The notes beneath the pieces were generated by a model. It searched no databases. It was not told the DNA's origin and saw nothing but the letters and a program-made list of their open reading frames with translations. DNA of 64,000 nucleotides, from NCBI RefSeq assembly GCF_036503815.1, contig NZ_AP027764.1, forward strand, positions 1-64,000, written 5' to 3'. Position 1 is the first letter of the stretch, and each line of letters opens with the position of its first letter. The stretch comes from Escherichia coli. GTDB taxonomy: Bacteria; Pseudomonadota; Gammaproteobacteria; Enterobacterales; Enterobacteriaceae. Both the position numbers and the translations under genes were made by a program. Shown in pieces: positions 11,995 to 21,738 of this stretch.

Positions 11995-13287
11995 ATGGAT
12001 ATTCCCGTTAATGCAGCAAAACCGGGGCGTCGGCGTTATCTGACGCTGGTGATGATCTTTATTACGGTGGTCATTTGTTATGTTGACCGCGCTAACCTGG
12101 CCGTGGCTTCCGCCCATATTCAGGAAGAGTTCGGCATTACCAAAGCGCAAATGGGCTATGTATTTTCGGCCTTCGCCTGGCTTTATACCTTATGTCAGAT
12201 CCCCGGCGGTTGGTTTTTAGATCGCGTAGGTTCTCGCGTGACTTATTTTATTGCGATATTTGGCTGGTCAGTGGCGACGTTATTCCAGGGCTTTGCCACG
12301 GGCTTAATGTCATTAATTGGTCTGCGTGCGATAACCGGTATTTTCGAAGCGCCCGCGTTCCCGACCAATAACCGGATGGTGACCAGCTGGTTCCCGGAAC
12401 ATGAACGCGCTTCTGCCGTGGGTTTTTATACGTCTGGTCAGTTTGTCGGTCTGGCGTTTCTGACTCCGCTGCTGATCTGGATTCAGGAAATGTTGAGCTG
12501 GCACTGGGTGTTCATTGTCACCGGCGGTATCGGCATTATCTGGTCGCTGATTTGGTTTAAGGTTTATCAGCCGCCGCGCCTGACCAAAGGCATTAGCAAA
12601 GCTGAACTGGATTACATTCGTGACGGCGGCGGTCTGGTGGATGGCGATGCGCCAGTGAAAAAAGAGTCGCGTCAGCCGCTAACAGCCAAAGACTGGAAAC
12701 TGGTGTTCCATCGTAAACTGATCGGCGTCTATCTTGGGCAATTTGCGGTGGCTTCTACACTGTGGTTCTTCTTAACCTGGTTCCCGAACTATTTAACCCA
12801 GGAAAAAGGAATCACAGCGCTGAAAGCGGGCTTTATGACCACGGTGCCATTCCTTGCGGCGTTTGTTGGCGTCCTGCTCTCAGGCTGGGTCGCGGATCTG
12901 CTGGTACGTAAGGGCTTTTCACTGGGCTTTGCGCGTAAAACGCCGATTATCTGCGGTTTGCTGATCTCCACCTGCATTATGGGTGCTAACTACACCAACG
13001 ATCCGATGATGATTATGTGCCTGATGGCGCTGGCATTCTTCGGCAACGGTTTTGCTTCGATTACCTGGTCGTTAGTCTCTTCTCTGGCACCGATGCGGCT
13101 GATTGGTTTAACCGGCGGCGTGTTTAACTTCGCCGGTGGTCTGGGCGGCATCACCGTTCCGCTGGTGGTAGGGTACCTGGCGCAGGGTTACGGTTTCGCG
13201 CCTGCACTGGTTTATATCTCCGCCGTCGCGTTGATTGGCGCGCTCTCTTACATCCTGCTGGTGGGCGATGTGAAGCGCGTTGGATAA
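11995..13287 (+). CDS. dgoT: D-galactonate transporter DgoT
   Basis: A 430-aa major-facilitator anion:cation symporter importing D-galactonate with protons. About 12 transmembrane helices can be traced; the family motif around ICYVDRANLAVA and FLDRVGSR in the first loop are visible. The start at ATG 11995 (MDIPVNAAKPG) is chosen because it gives the K-12 length and has GGAG upstream; an earlier in-frame start at 11950 adds 15 unconserved residues. Its 3' end overlaps convergent cbrA by 40 bp. Confidence 0.96.
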   Translation: MDIPVNAAKPGRRRYLTLVMIFITVVICYVDRANLAVASAHIQEEFGITKAQMGYVFSAFAWLYTLCQIPGGWFLDRVGSRVTYFIAIFGWSVATLFQGFATGLMSLIGLRAITGIFEAPAFPTNNRMVTSWFPEHERASAVGFYTSGQFVGLAFLTPLLIWIQEMLSWHWVFIVTGGIGIIWSLIWFKVYQPPRLTKGISKAELDYIRDGGGLVDGDAPVKKESRQPLTAKDWKLVFHRKLIGVYLGQFAVASTLWFFLTWFPNYLTQEKGITALKAGFMTTVPFLAAFVGVLLSGWVADLLVRKGFSLGFARKTPIICGLLISTCIMGANYTNDPMMIMCLMALAFFGNGFASITWSLVSSLAPMRLIGLTGGVFNFAGGLGGITVPLVVGYLAQGYGFAPALVYISAVALIGALSYILLVGDVKRVG

Positions 13288-14348
13288 TCTTTAAACTGTG
13301 GAATATGCGCCACACCACTGCGCATAATCCACTTTCGTAAAGCCGGTGCGGTCAGGCATTGGCTTTTTACTATTTTGCCGAAGAGTTTTAAACGCAGTTT
13401 GCGGGTGGCGCGCCAGTAGGCGGCGTTGCTCTTCTCCGGTTGTTTGAGTAACACCGAACGCAGAATCTCTGCGCTATCCAGCGCATAGCTAATCCCCTCC
13501 AGTGAGCTGGCGCTGATAAATCCCGCCGCTTCACCAATCAGAAAGGCGTTGTCCTTACCGCAGACAAAATCCTGCCAGCGTGAGGGAAACAGCACCGTGC
13601 ATTTTTCGCTTTTTACCGCCTTACCAAACTGGAACTGAAAGGCGCTCATTTTGTCTTTCAGCGACGCGAAACGCGCCTGGCCGTCTTTCATTGGATAGGC
13701 ACCGCCAAAGATAAAATAACCGTCTTTGCTGATACTCCATGAATAACAGTCAGTTATCGCATTATCAAAGATGCAGGAGTAGAACGGCACCGGATGTTTC
13801 TCTGCGAACCACTGCTGGATAGCAACATATTTACGAATCTGATGATCCGGGTAGAGATGTCGCCGCACCATCGAGTTTGCACCATCGGCACCGACCAGAT
13901 AGCGGGCGGTAATGTGTTGCTCCCAGCCGTCTGCGCGAAAAATGACATGCCATTTATCATCCTCGCGCCAGATTTTCCGGCACAGGCTGTCGTGGTAAAC
14001 CTCAACGCTGGTGGGAATGAGCGATTTCATCCATAAGTCGAAAGCATGGCGATTAATATTGATATAGCTTCGCTGGTAGTTACGTGTAAGCGATGCGGCG
14101 ACGTCGACGGTTTTGACGCTGAAAATCTGCGGATTGGCGATCACATCGACAGGAAGCGTTAGTCCATCGCGAATAAAAGATCGCTGCGCGTCCGGTGCCA
14201 GCAGACCGCCACAAGGCTTGCTGAAACCTTCAGTACCATGCTGGTGCTTTTTATCCAGCGCGATCACCTGCATTTTGCTGGCTAACTTTCGCGCCAACGC
14301 CGAACCTGCCGGGCCGAGGCCAATAATCGCCACGTCGAAATGTTCCAT
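13248..14348 (-). CDS. cbrA: FAD-dependent oxidoreductase CbrA (colicin M resistance)
   Basis: A 366-aa flavoprotein of the geranylgeranyl-reductase-like family. The FAD-binding Rossmann motif GLGPAGSALARKLA is at residues about 9-22, and the second FAD motif LIGEAAGFISASSLEGI is near 270. In K-12 it is known as CreB-regulated and involved in colicin M resistance, possibly through isoprenoid carrier lipids. Start at 14348 (MEHFDVAIIG) gives the conserved N-terminus. The 3' end is convergent with and overlaps dgoT. Confidence 0.93.
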   Translation of the reverse strand: MEHFDVAIIGLGPAGSALARKLASKMQVIALDKKHQHGTEGFSKPCGGLLAPDAQRSFIRDGLTLPVDVIANPQIFSVKTVDVAASLTRNYQRSYININRHAFDLWMKSLIPTSVEVYHDSLCRKIWREDDKWHVIFRADGWEQHITARYLVGADGANSMVRRHLYPDHQIRKYVAIQQWFAEKHPVPFYSCIFDNAITDCYSWSISKDGYFIFGGAYPMKDGQARFASLKDKMSAFQFQFGKAVKSEKCTVLFPSRWQDFVCGKDNAFLIGEAAGFISASSLEGISYALDSAEILRSVLLKQPEKSNAAYWRATRKLRLKLFGKIVKSQCLTAPALRKWIMRSGVAHIPQFKDYPTRFTSPTSRM

Positions 14349-14448
14349 CTTTTCACTCACATTCATCACGATGGCAAAAGACTATTGTCTGAAAGTGAAG
14401 TCCTTGTGAAGTATGATGGCGAGAACCGTTTTGTATCAGGACCGCGCC

Positions 14449-15663
14449 ATGAAACAGATAACCTTTGCTCCCCGTAATCACCTGCTCACCAATACCAATA
14501 CCTGGACGCCCGACAGCCAGTGGCTGGTATTTGACGTGCGTCCTTCTGGGGCGTCGTTTACCGGTGAGACCATTGAGCGCGTGAATATCCATACCGGCGA
14601 GGTCGAGGTTATCTACCGTGCGTCACAGGGCGCACACGTCGGCGTGGTGACCGTTCATCCGAAGTCAGAGAAATATGTCTTTATTCACGGCCCTGAAAAT
14701 CCTGATGAAACATGGCATTACGACTTCCATCATCGACGCGGCGTGATTGCTGAAAGCGGCAAGGTGAGCAATCTCGATGCAATGGATATTACCGCGCCGT
14801 ATACGCCAGGAGCGCTGCGTGGCGGCAGCCATGTACATGTCTTTAGCCCGAACGGTGAAATGGTGAGCTTTACCTATAACGACCATGTAATGCATGAACG
14901 CGATCCGGCGCTGGATTTGCGAAATGTCGGTGTTGCTGCACCGTTTGGCCCGGTCAACGTACAAAAGCAGCATCCGCGTGAATACAGCGGTAGCCACTGG
15001 TGCGTACTGGTGAGTAAAACAACGCCCACGCCGCAGCCTGGCAGTAATGAAATCAATCGTGCTTATGAAGAAGGATGGGTAGGAAATCACGCGCTGGCGT
15101 TTATTGGCGACACACTTTCGCCAAAGGGCGAGAAAGTGCCGGAGCTGTTTATCGTTGAGTTACCGCAAGATGAAGCTGGCTGGAAAGCAGCAGGTGATGC
15201 GCCGTTAAGTGGAACGGAAACAACCCTGCCCGCGCCACCGCGTGGCGTCGTGCAGCGACGTTTAACCTTTACCCACCATCGGGCTTATCCGGGGTTAGTC
15301 AACGTCCCGCGCCACTGGGTGCGCTGTAATCCGCAGGGTACGCAAATCGCGTTTTTAATGCGTGATGATAACGGCATTGTGCAACTGTGGCTTATCTCGC
15401 CACAGGGCGGCGAGCCGCGCCAGTTAACCCATAACAAAACGGATATTCAGTCTGCATTTAACTGGCATCCGTCAGGAGAATGGTTGGGCTTTGTGCTGGA
15501 TAATCGAATTGCTTGCGCCCATGCGCAAAGCGGCGAGGTTGAGTATTTAACCGAAAACCACGCCAATCCACCTTCTGCGGACGCCGTGGTCTTCTCGCCG
15601 GATGGTCGATGGCTGGCGTGGATGGAAGGCGGCCAGCTGTGGATCACCGAAACTGATCGCTAA
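14449..15663 (+). CDS. yidR: DUF3748 beta-propeller-like protein YidR
   Basis: A 404-aa protein of unknown function in the DUF3748 family. It has TolB/WD-like propeller repeats, seen as WTPDSQWLVFDVR, FSPNGEMVSF, WHPSGEWLGFV and FSPDGRWLAWME, suggesting a multi-bladed propeller. No convincing signal peptide with the chosen start (MKQITFAPRN at 14449, AGGA 7 bases upstream); an ATG at 14413 would add 12 residues. yidQ is convergent one base downstream. Confidence 0.88.
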   Translation: MKQITFAPRNHLLTNTNTWTPDSQWLVFDVRPSGASFTGETIERVNIHTGEVEVIYRASQGAHVGVVTVHPKSEKYVFIHGPENPDETWHYDFHHRRGVIAESGKVSNLDAMDITAPYTPGALRGGSHVHVFSPNGEMVSFTYNDHVMHERDPALDLRNVGVAAPFGPVNVQKQHPREYSGSHWCVLVSKTTPTPQPGSNEINRAYEEGWVGNHALAFIGDTLSPKGEKVPELFIVELPQDEAGWKAAGDAPLSGTETTLPAPPRGVVQRRLTFTHHRAYPGLVNVPRHWVRCNPQGTQIAFLMRDDNGIVQLWLISPQGGEPRQLTHNKTDIQSAFNWHPSGEWLGFVLDNRIACAHAQSGEVEYLTENHANPPSADAVVFSPDGRWLAWMEGGQLWITETDR

Positions 15664-15664
15664 A

Positions 15665-15997
15665 TCAGTTATCAGGCATTCTGGCCGGTGGAATAACCGC
15701 ATTGGTGGCTTGCGCGTTGGCTTCGCTTTTTTCAACGCGTGAGCGCACCGAGCTGTCTTTGCGGAACACATCCCACGGCAGTAAAAGCGTGTCCATCACA
15801 GCGGTAAACGGCATATCGAGGATCGCCAACGACTTAGTGCCCCAGTTGGTTTCATCGTCGCCAATCATGGTGGCGCTGGCGCGGGTGCCGGGATACGTTC
15901 CTTCTTTTCCCCCGGTATGGGACATCACGCTGGAGCATCCTCCGAGTAATGTCATTCCGCTGCATATCATGAACGCTAACAACACATTTCTTATCAT
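15665..15997 (-). CDS. yidQ: DUF1375 lipoprotein YidQ
   Basis: A 110-aa predicted outer-membrane lipoprotein of unknown function. The signal peptide MIRNVLLAFMICSGMTLLGG is followed by lipobox Cys21. The mature part contains GTYPGTRASATMIGDD and a hydrophobic LAILDMPFTAVMDTLLLPWD segment, characteristic of the DUF1375 family. Start 15997 matches the known 110-aa product. The 305 bases between it and ibpA hold the ibpA promoter and leader and no additional gene. Confidence 0.92.
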   Translation of the reverse strand: MIRNVLLAFMICSGMTLLGGCSSVMSHTGGKEGTYPGTRASATMIGDDETNWGTKSLAILDMPFTAVMDTLLLPWDVFRKDSSVRSRVEKSEANAQATNAVIPPARMPDN

Positions 15998-16171
15998 AAT
16001 AAATTCATCTGTTGATCGTGGGTGTTGGCCTGATGAGTTATAGCGATCCCTTGCTGAAAATAACATCATCATTACGTCGCACTGTGGCGGCTATCGCACT
16101 TTAACGTTTCGTGCTGCCCCCTCAGTCTATGCAATAGACCATAAACTGCAAAAAAAAGTCCGCTGATAAGG

Positions 16172-16199
16172 CTTGAAAAGTTCATTTCCAGACCCATTT
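16172..16199 (+). promoter_or_regulatory. Sigma32 (RpoH) promoter of ibpAB
   Basis: CTTGAAA at 16172-16178 and CCCATTT at 16193-16199, separated by 14 bases, are an excellent match to the sigma32 consensus (CTTGAAA, CCCATnT). It lies about 100 bases before ibpA, as expected for this heat-shock operon. Confidence 0.92.
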
Positions 16200-16204
16200 T
16201 TACA

Positions 16205-16302
16205 TCGTAGCCGATGAGGACGCGCCTGATGGGTGTTCTGGCTACCTGACCTGTCCATTGTGGAAGGTCTTACATTCTCGCTGATTTCAGGAGCTATTGA
16301 TT
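16205..16302 (+). ncRNA. ROSE-type RNA thermometer in the ibpA leader
   Basis: The roughly 100-base 5' leader between the sigma32 promoter and the ibpA ATG is G/C-rich with several hairpin-forming segments; the last can pair with the Shine-Dalgarno CAGGAG at 16287-16292. E. coli ibpA is known to be controlled by a ROSE element that melts on heating. Exact borders are inferred. Confidence 0.75.
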
Positions 16303-16716
16303 ATGCGTAACTTTGATTTATCCCCGCTTTACCGTTCTGCTATTGGATTTGACCGTTTGTTTAACCACTTAGAAAACAACCAGAGCCAGAGTAATGGCGG
16401 CTACCCTCCGTATAACGTTGAACTGGTAGACGAAAACCATTACCGCATTGCTATCGCTGTGGCTGGTTTTGCTGAGAGCGAACTGGAGATTACCGCCCAG
16501 GATAATCTGTTGGTGGTGAAAGGTGCTCATGCCGACGAACAAAAAGAGCGCACCTATCTGTACCAGGGCATCGCTGAACGCAACTTTGAACGTAAATTCC
16601 AGTTAGCTGAGAACATTCATGTTCGTGGCGCTAACCTGGTGAATGGTCTGCTGTATATCGATCTCGAACGCGTGATTCCGGAAGCGAAAAAACCGCGCCG
16701 TATCGAAATCAACTAA
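16303..16716 (+). CDS. ibpA: Small heat-shock protein IbpA
   Basis: A 137-aa alpha-crystallin-type (HSP20) holdase that binds aggregating proteins and hands them to ClpB/DnaK. The alpha-crystallin domain spans about residues 35-125, and the C-terminal IEIN is the conserved I-x-I anchor motif. The ATG at 16303 gives the family N-terminus [12 protein letters not shown]; the shared MRNFDLSPL start shows paralogy with ibpB, 111 bp downstream. Transcribed from the sigma32 promoter upstream and translationally controlled by the leader thermometer. Confidence 0.98.
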
Positions 16717-16827
16717 TTCCCTAAGGCCGCCTGGCGCGGCCTGACATCTCCATGCTCGCCGTCAGGGAGCATATGCGAATCTTCGGATTTGCAGGTACTT
16801 ACTCGCTTCTTAGAAGGAGAAATGACT
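16717..16827 (+). promoter_or_regulatory. ibpA-ibpB intercistronic leader, possible second thermometer
   Basis: This 111-base spacer contains GC-rich hairpin segments just after ibpA (GGCCGCC/GGCGCGGCC), and sequence near AGAAGGAGAAATG at the ibpB start that could be sequestered. K-12 ibpB is reported to have its own thermosensor and sigma54 input; here the thermometer is inferred from position, not folded. Confidence 0.45.
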
Positions 16828-17256
16828 ATGCGTAACTTCGATTTATCCCCACTGATGCGTCAATGGATCGGTTTTGACAAACTGGCCAACGCACTGCAAA
16901 ACGCCGGTGAAAGCCAGAGCTTCCCGCCGTACAACATTGAAAAAAGCGACGATAACCACTACCGCATTACCCTTGCGCTGGCAGGTTTTCGTCAGGAAGA
17001 TTTAGAGATTCAACTGGAAGGTACGCGCCTGAGCGTAAAAGGCACGCCGGAGCAGCCAAAAGAAGAGAAGAAATGGCTGCATCAAGGGCTTATGAATCAG
17101 CCGTTTAGCCTGAGTTTTACGCTGGCTGAAAATATGGAAGTCTCTGGCGCAACCTTCGTAAACGGTTTACTGCATATTGATTTAATTCGTAATGAGCCTG
17201 AACCCATCGCAGCGCAGCGTATCGCTATCAGCGAACGTCCCGCGTTAAATAGCTAA
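16828..17256 (+). CDS. ibpB: Small heat-shock protein IbpB
   Basis: A 142-aa HSP20-family partner of IbpA; the two co-assemble on aggregates, IbpB speeding client transfer to Hsp70/Hsp100. The alpha-crystallin domain spans about residues 33-125, and the C-terminal RIAIS carries the I-x-I motif. Start ATG 16828 has the strong ribosome binding site AAGGAGA 7 bases upstream. Second gene of the operon, followed by a terminator. Confidence 0.98.
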
Positions 17257-17271
17257 CTAGCTATTCTCTTT

Positions 17272-17300
17272 GCCCCACCATTCTGGTGGGGCTTTTTTTG
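17272..17300 (+). terminator. Terminator after ibpAB
   Basis: A perfect 9-bp stem GCCCCACCA / TGGTGGGGC with loop TTC is followed by seven Ts. Confidence 0.95.
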
Positions 17301-17451
17301 TCTTTCTTCTTCAACAATGCGTTAATTTTCGCCTGTTTAAGATATTTCGGCACGTTCTTTCCCGTGATAATGTGCGCTATAAGGCAAATCTGCTTCACCG
17401 ATTCAGCCATAATCCGTAGCAATTAAAATGTTATCTCAAGAGAAATGGACG

Positions 17452-19113
17452 ATGAGTGATATAGCATTAACGGTCAGTATTCTGGCTTTGGTGGCAGTCG
17501 TCGGTTTGTTTATCGGCAACGTCAAATTTCGCGGCATAGGATTAGGTATTGGCGGCGTGCTGTTTGGTGGGATCATCGTCGGCCATTTTGTTTCTCAGGC
17601 GGGGATGACATTAAGTAGCGATATGCTGCATGTTATTCAGGAATTTGGCCTGATCCTGTTCGTTTATACTATCGGGATTCAGGTGGGGCCGGGCTTCTTT
17701 GCCTCATTGCGCGTCTCCGGATTACGCCTCAACTTGTTTGCTGTTCTGATTGTCATCATCGGTGGTCTGGTTACCGCCATCCTGCATAAGCTGTTTGATA
17801 TTCCACTGCCGGTCGTGCTGGGGATTTTCTCCGGTGCGGTAACCAATACGCCAGCACTGGGGGCAGGGCAGCAGATCTTGCGCGACCTGGGTACACCAAT
17901 GGAAATGGTCGATCAGATGGGGATGAGTTACGCGATGGCGTATCCATTCGGCATTTGCGGGATCTTGTTCACCATGTGGATGTTGCGGGTTATTTTCCGC
18001 GTCAATGTCGAGACAGAAGCCCAGCAGCACGAGTCTTCACGCACCAATGGCGGCGCGCTGATCAGGACTATCAATATTCGCGTTGAGAACCCTAACCTGC
18101 ATGATTTAGCCATTAAAGATGTACCGATTCTCAACGGGGACAAAATTATCTGTTCGCGTCTGAAACGAGAAGAAACCCTAAAAGTACCTTCGCCTGATAC
18201 CATTATCCAACTGGGCGATTTGCTGCATCTGGTGGGGCAGCCAGCGGATTTACATAATGCGCAACTGGTGATTGGTCAGGAGGTCGATACCTCGCTGTCC
18301 ACGAAAGGCACTGATTTACGCGTCGAGCGTGTGGTGGTCACCAATGAAAACGTGCTTGGTAAGCGTATTCGCGATCTGCACTTTAAAGAACGCTATGACG
18401 TTGTTATCTCGCGTCTGAACCGTGCCGGGGTCGAACTGGTCGCCAGTGGTGATATCAGCCTGCAGTTCGGCGATATCCTCAACCTGGTGGGGCGTCCGTC
18501 CGCAATTGATGCCGTTGCTAATGTGCTGGGGAATGCGCAGCAGAAACTGCAACAGGTTCAGATGCTGCCGGTGTTTATTGGTATCGGGCTTGGCGTATTG
18601 TTAGGTTCTATTCCCGTCTTTGTGCCGGGATTCCCGGCGGCGTTGAAACTGGGACTGGCGGGCGGTCCGCTGATTATGGCGTTGATCCTCGGGCGTATCG
18701 GCAGTATCGGTAAGCTGTACTGGTTTATGCCGCCAAGCGCCAACCTCGCGCTGCGGGAGCTGGGGATCGTACTGTTCCTCTCGGTAGTGGGGCTGAAATC
18801 TGGTGGGGATTTTGTAAATACCCTGGTCAATGGCGAAGGGCTAAGCTGGATTGGATATGGTGCCCTGATCACCGCCGTTCCGCTGATTACTGTTGGTATT
18901 CTGGCGCGGATGTTAGCCAAAATGAATTACCTGACCATGTGCGGGATGCTGGCTGGCTCCATGACCGATCCTCCGGCGCTGGCATTTGCTAATAATCTTC
19001 ATCCAACCAGCGGTGCGGCGGCACTCTCTTATGCCACTGTCTATCCGTTAGTGATGTTCCTGCGCATTATCACCCCACAATTACTGGCGGTGCTCTTTTG
19101 GAGTATCGGTTAA
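17452..19113 (+). CDS. yidE: AspT/YidE/YbjL-family putative antiporter YidE
   Basis: A 553-aa inner-membrane transporter of unknown substrate. Two blocks of about five transmembrane helices each (about 1-185 and 375-553) flank a hydrophilic middle with two TrkA-C (RCK_C) domains (about 190-280 and 290-370), the architecture of aspartate:alanine antiporter relatives. Conserved [13 protein letters not shown] and [12 protein letters not shown] repeats occur in the two halves and suggest internal duplication. Start at ATG 17452 matches the known protein. Its 3' end overlaps convergent yidP by 4 bp. Confidence 0.95.
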
Positions 19114-19826
19114 CTCTTTTCCGGGTGGAGTCGCCGTAAATGGTACTCCACCTGGTATTCACTGGCATTTCTGAACATCACTGAATAATTCAAAAACTCA
19201 CCGCTCTCACTATATGACAACGAGGTGATCCGCAGCAGTGGTGTGTGTTCCGCTACCTTCATTTGCCGCGCCAGCAGTCTATCGGCGAGAACCGGCGTCA
19301 GGCTTTCATAATTACCGCCAATAAGAATCCCGCACTCTTGTTCAATATATTCAAACTTCGACCCTTCCAGATGTTGCAGCGAAAGGTTGCGGAACAGTTT
19401 TACCGGCATATAGCTATCTTCCAGCATCAGCGGTTTCCCTTCCACAAAACGAACGCGACGGGAGAAATAGATCTGCTCGTTGATTTGAATCCGTAATTGG
19501 CTGGCAATGGCCGGAGGCGCAGGCATGATTTCAAATATTAGCACCTGGCTGGTGACTGTTTTCCCCTGGCGTTTTAACACCTCCACCAGCCCGGTCAGGC
19601 TGGCAGTTTGATGCAGTACATCTTTGCGCACCAGATAAGTACCGCTGCCGTGGCGGCGGACCACCAACCCCCACGCCACCAGCAGGTCAATGGCTTTACG
19701 GATGGTCATCCGTGATACCGCAAACTCTTCCGCCAGCTTTTTTTCACCAGGAAGAAGACTGTTTAGCGTGAAATCCGCGGAGTTAAGTCGAATTCTTAAC
19801 CGCTCCGCAATGCTTTTGTAGATCAT
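19110..19826 (-). CDS. yidP: GntR/HutC-family regulator YidP
   Basis: A 238-aa regulator with an N-terminal GntR winged helix (about 1-68; [22 protein letters not shown]) and a C-terminal UTRA effector-binding domain (about 90-235), as in PTS-sugar regulators such as TreR. It is transcribed divergently from the alpha-glucoside PTS operon next door, so it probably regulates that operon in response to a phosphorylated disaccharide. The start at 19826 ([10 protein letters not shown]) is supported by domain integrity; the open frame upstream is not conserved. Confidence 0.93.
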
Positions 19827-19894
19827 CTCTAGATCTCTTTTTTGCCTGCAAGCCCGGGTAATGCGCCCACAAGTTCTGCTTAATCGATTGAAAA

Positions 19895-19943
19895 AACATC
19901 TTTTTTTTAAAGATGTGTTCGATGCTGTGTACCCGTGTTCACA
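19895..19943. promoter_or_regulatory. Candidate YidP operator and CRP site upstream of the glv operon
   Basis: In the 295-base divergent region between yidP and the PTS gene, ACATCTTT / AAAGATGT (19896-19903 and 19909-19916) form an 8-bp inverted repeat suitable for a GntR dimer. TGTACCCGTGTTCACA at 19928-19943 resembles a CRP site with one perfect TCACA arm. Both assignments rest on position and symmetry only. Confidence 0.45.
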
Positions 19944-20121
19944 GATGTCTACTTTTTTGCGAAAACGTAGATCTCTACCGCCCAACGAAAAGCATGAAAG
20001 CGATCACGAATCCCACTGGGTCGTCATGTTCTGCCGATAGCATCTTCCTATCCTCGCTCCAGGCCTGCCGCATAACCAATCAGGCTTCCTACTTACAGAA
20101 TTGAGAAAAGAGGATGTGGAA

Positions 20122-21738
20122 ATGCTCAGTCAAATTCAACGCTTTGGCGGCGCGATGTTCACGCCAGTGCTGCTGTTTCCCTTCGCCGGGATTGTGGTGG
20201 GTCTTGCCATTTTGCTGCAAAACCCGATGTTTGTCGGGGAATCACTGACCGATCCGAACAGTTTATTCGCGCAAATCGTACACATCATTGAAGAGGGCGG
20301 TTGGACGGTATTCCGTAATATGCCGCTGATTTTTGCTGTCGGTTTACCCATTGGCCTTGCTAAGCAAGCGCAGGGGCGTGCTTGTCTGGCGGTGATGGTG
20401 AGTTTCCTGACCTGGAACTATTTCATCAACGCGATGGGAATGACCTGGGGAAGCTACTTCGGCGTCGATTTCTCTCAGGACGCAGTGGCAGGTAGCGGGC
20501 TGACCATGATGGCCGGAATTAAAACCCTCGATACCAGCATTATCGGCGCGATTATCATTTCTGGCATTGTGACGGCGCTGCATAACCGTCTGTTCGATAA
20601 AAAACTGCCGGTTTTTCTCGGCATTTTTCAGGGGACATCTTATGTGGTGATTATCGCCTTCCTGGTGATGATCCCATGCGCGTGGCTGACATTGCTCGGC
20701 TGGCCAAAAGTACAAATGGGGATTGAATCTCTGCAAGCGTTCCTGCGTTCGGCGGGTGCGCTTGGGGTCTGGGTTTACACCTTCCTCGAACGCATTCTGA
20801 TCCCAACCGGTTTACACCACTTCATCTACGGACCGTTTATCTTTGGTCCGGCAGCTGTTGAAGGCGGCATTCAGATGTACTGGGCGCAGCATCTGCAAGA
20901 GTTCAGTTTGAGCGCCGAGCCGCTGAAATCGTTGTTCCCGGAAGGCGGTTTTGCCCTGCACGGTAACTCAAAAATCTTTGGTGCCGTGGGCATTTCTTTA
21001 GCGATGTACTTCACCGCTGCACCGGAAAATCGGGTAAAAGTGGCGGGCTTGCTGATCCCCGCAACCTTAACCGCCATGCTGGTGGGAATTACCGAACCGC
21101 TGGAATTTACCTTCCTGTTCATTTCACCGTTGCTGTTTGCGGTACATGCCGTGCTGGCAGCTTCAATGTCGACTGTGATGTATCTCTTTGGTGTGGTGGG
21201 CAACATGGGCGGTGGTCTGATAGACCAGGTTTTACCGCAAAACTGGATCCCGATGTTCAGCAACCACGCGGATATGATGCTGACCCAAATCGCCATTGGG
21301 TTGTGCTTTACCCTGCTGTACTTCGTGGTTTTCCGCACCCTGATTCTGCAATTCAACATGTGCACGCCGGGACGTGAAGATGCGGAGGTGAAGCTCTACT
21401 CGAAAGCCGAATACAAAGCCTCGCGAGGCCAAACTACCGCTGCAGAGCCCAAAAAAGAGCTGGAGCAGGCTGCCGGCATCCTGCAAGCCCTGGGCGGGGT
21501 GGGCAATATATCCAGCATCAACAATTGCGCGACGCGTCTACGTATTGCACTGCATGACATGTCACAAACGCTGGATGACGAAGTCTTTAAAAAGCTGGGA
21601 GCGCATGGCGTCTTCCGTAGTGGTGATGCCATTCAGGTGATCATTGGTTTGCATGTTTCCCAGCTGCGTGAACAGCTCGATAGCTTAATTAATTCTCATC
21701 AATTAGCAGAAAAAGTTGCCATTACGGAGGCAGTATAA
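20122..21738 (+). CDS. glvC: Alpha-glucoside PTS EIICB transporter (intact)
   Basis: A 538-aa phosphotransferase permease of the glucose/maltose superfamily. The EIIC membrane domain (about 1-430, roughly ten helices, with substrate-site LVGITEPLEFTFLF) is fused to an EIIB domain (about 450-525) that has the phosphorylated cysteine in NNCATRLRIA (Cys469). Its role is import with phosphorylation of alpha-glucosides such as maltose or sucrose isomers. In K-12 the corresponding glvC and glvB are separate, disrupted fragments; here one uninterrupted gene is seen. ATG 20122 is chosen because AGAGGA precedes it by 8 bases; an in-frame TTG at 20101 is less likely. The next gene starts at its stop. 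Confidence 0.93.
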   Translation: MLSQIQRFGGAMFTPVLLFPFAGIVVGLAILLQNPMFVGESLTDPNSLFAQIVHIIEEGGWTVFRNMPLIFAVGLPIGLAKQAQGRACLAVMVSFLTWNYFINAMGMTWGSYFGVDFSQDAVAGSGLTMMAGIKTLDTSIIGAIIISGIVTALHNRLFDKKLPVFLGIFQGTSYVVIIAFLVMIPCAWLTLLGWPKVQMGIESLQAFLRSAGALGVWVYTFLERILIPTGLHHFIYGPFIFGPAAVEGGIQMYWAQHLQEFSLSAEPLKSLFPEGGFALHGNSKIFGAVGISLAMYFTAAPENRVKVAGLLIPATLTAMLVGITEPLEFTFLFISPLLFAVHAVLAASMSTVMYLFGVVGNMGGGLIDQVLPQNWIPMFSNHADMMLTQIAIGLCFTLLYFVVFRTLILQFNMCTPGREDAEVKLYSKAEYKASRGQTTAAEPKKELEQAAGILQALGGVGNISSINNCATRLRIALHDMSQTLDDEVFKKLGAHGVFRSGDAIQVIIGLHVSQLREQLDSLINSHQLAEKVAITEAV